From: an uncultured Bacteroidales bacterium
GTDB lineage: Bacteria > Bacteroidota > Bacteroidia > Bacteroidales > P3
Reading direction: 5' to 3'
Length of the DNA: 5,601 nucleotides
Assembly: GCA_937876865.1 (NCBI GenBank)
Contig: CALEFF010000084.1
Location: forward strand, 1 to 5,601
Of this stretch, positions 4,927 through 5,601 are shown piece by piece. Each line of letters opens with the position of its first letter. Within the stretch, counting starts at the first letter, position 1. The notes below the pieces were generated by a model. It saw only the letters and a list, made by a program, of their open reading frames with translations. It had not been told where the DNA came from and did not search any database. A program made the translations under genes and the position numbers.

Positions 4927-5601
4927 ATGGCTACAAGCAGTATTAGAATTACGAAAATTTGCCAATGGTGTGGAGTAGAGTTTGAAGCTCAAAAAGTATC
5001 TACAAAGTATTGCTCGCATCGTTGTGCCAATCTCGCCTACAAACAAGCAGTGCGAGACAAAAGAGTAAAGCAGGCAGCGGCAGAAACGCTCTCAATCAAA
5101 TTGGAAAAGCCAATAGAAAATGTAAAGGACAAAGAGTATCTATCATTTGCCCAAGCAGGAAAACTATTAGGGCTATCTCGTCAGGCTGTATATAATATGG
5201 TTAAGGCTGGGAATCTTAAAGCATCAAAAATTAGTAGCAGATTGTCTTTTATAAGGCGAGTAGATATAGATGCTATGCTTGAAAATAGACCATACAAGAC
5301 ATTGCACCCTAAAGATACTGTCCCCATCACCGACTTCTACACCACAGCCGAGATTAAAGAGAAATTTGGTGTTAAGGAGTCGTGGATTTATGAGATTGCG
5401 AAGGAGCATAATATCCCTCGCACATTCAATCGTGGCAGAACCTATTGGAGCAAGAAACATATCGACTCCTACTTTGCCAAGAAAGCTCCTGATGTGAGCA
5501 TTACAGAATGGTACAGCGTGGCGGAGTTGCAGGAGGAGTTCGGTATGACGCTATCGGCAATCTACATCTTTGCATATAAGAATGTAACTCCCAAGCGCAA
5601 G
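4927..5601 (+). CDS. zinc-finger plus tandem helix-turn-helix DNA-binding protein (3' end outside window)
   Basis: Open to the window edge, 225 codons visible. An N-terminal CxxC-13-CxxxC motif (Cys12, Cys15, Cys29, Cys33) suggests a small treble-clef or ribbon zinc site. A Lys/Ala/Glu-rich linker (about 40-69) leads to three related HTH modules of the excisionase/MerR (HTH_17) type. Module 1 (70-121) has FAQAGKLLGLSRQAVYNMV, module 2 (136-186) has TTAEIKEKFGVKESWIYEI, and module 3 (194-225, cut by the window) has SVAELQEEFGMTLSAIYIF. All share an acidic-aromatic start, an A-x(5-6)-[FL]-G core and a [VI]Y in the recognition helix. Modules 1 and 2 also share the basic beta-wing and [IV]D ending. 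The start at 4927 is the first in-frame ATG after a stop at 4885-4887. No close Shine-Dalgarno exists (AGGAG at 4896-4900 is 26 nt away), only an A-rich leader. From memory such proteins sit beside integrases in Bacteroides elements. A regulatory or excision-directing role is inferred, and no specific gene name can be given. Confidence 0.85.
   Translation, partial: MATSSIRITKICQWCGVEFEAQKVSTKYCSHRCANLAYKQAVRDKRVKQAAAETLSIKLEKPIENVKDKEYLSFAQAGKLLGLSRQAVYNMVKAGNLKASKISSRLSFIRRVDIDAMLENRPYKTLHPKDTVPITDFYTTAEIKEKFGVKESWIYEIAKEHNIPRTFNRGRTYWSKKHIDSYFAKKAPDVSITEWYSVAELQEEFGMTLSAIYIFAYKNVTPKRK

Larger units (their letters stand above)
4669..5601. mobile_element. putative left end of an integrated element at mnmE (runs off the window)
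   Basis: Downstream of mnmE the sequence changes character. A repeat-rich noncoding segment precedes a zinc-finger/multi-HTH gene of the kind found beside tyrosine integrases in Bacteroides-type integrative elements. The 3' end of mnmE is an established integration site for SGI1-like elements in Enterobacteria. The boundary is not resolved: the terminator at 4712-4738 could be chromosomal or part of the element. No integrase, relaxase or second att copy is in view, so this is inference from context. Confidence 0.5.

Noticed and set aside
5016..5025. GCATCGTTGT repeated from 4749-4758
   Set aside because: A lone 10-mer match inside the coding zinc-finger region, encoding the Cys-Ser-His-Arg-Cys segment, is likely coincidence rather than a third copy of the upstream repeat.
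4768..5046. Minus-strand open frame across the repeat region and the start of the HTH gene
   Set aside because: It runs through the hairpin and the 10-bp repeat array, its translation has no domain-like character, and the plus-strand gene explains the coding signal.
5010..5497. Short open frames 5010-5195 (+), 5224-5460 (-) and 5270-5497 (+)
   Set aside because: All overlap the zinc-finger/HTH gene in other frames and lack recognisable motifs.
1..5601. tRNA, rRNA, CRISPR array or riboswitch
   Set aside because: No cloverleaf, repeat-spacer pattern or known aptamer core was seen on either strand. The 10-bp and 21-bp repeats lack CRISPR-like spacers.

Overview
This is a low-GC, A/T-rich window that most likely comes from a member of Bacteroidota, probably Bacteroidales. 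Three things suggest this: an exact TAnnTTTG-type -7 box just before the first gene, weak or absent Shine-Dalgarno sequences with A-rich leaders at most starts, and a terminal protein resembling the zinc-finger/helix-turn-helix proteins carried near integrase genes in Bacteroides-type mobile elements. The assignment is by pattern recognition, not by search.

Positions 1-322 have no confident gene. The first 84 bases are an A-tract array with an exact 21-bp period. That frame also stays open to a TAA at 100-102, so it could be the tail of an upstream gene. A perfect 10-bp inverted repeat lies at 144-187, and the dus promoter box is at 311-318.

Positions 323-4668 hold a compact co-directional housekeeping cluster. 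It comprises a tRNA-dihydrouridine synthase (DusB-like), uvrB, whose start overlaps the end of dus by 11 bp, and mnmE, 7 bp after uvrB. All three look intact, with their catalytic motifs present. Two modify tRNA (dihydrouridine; the wobble-uridine cmnm5/nm5 pathway) and one is the damage-verification helicase of nucleotide excision repair. The tight spacing implies one transcript ending at a strong hairpin plus T-tract at 4712-4738. Coding-strand composition changes sharply along this cluster, from G+T-rich in dus to A-rich in mnmE.

Positions 4669-5601 look like the start of an integrated mobile element. The last 18 bases of mnmE match 14 of 18 bases of the attachment core used by Salmonella genomic island 1 at the same gene end, as I remember that core. 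Downstream comes a repeat-dense control region of about 190 bp: a 2 x 10-bp repeat, an 8-bp hairpin, then four 10-bp repeats in perfect register. After it a gene starts that encodes an N-terminal CxxC/CxxxC zinc-finger-like motif followed by at least three tandem excisionase/MerR-type helix-turn-helix modules. This gene runs off the window. No integrase is visible, so the element call rests on site, context and protein type. The most interesting signal is the pairing of a serial-HTH protein with a serial 10-bp repeat array at a probable mnmE attachment site.
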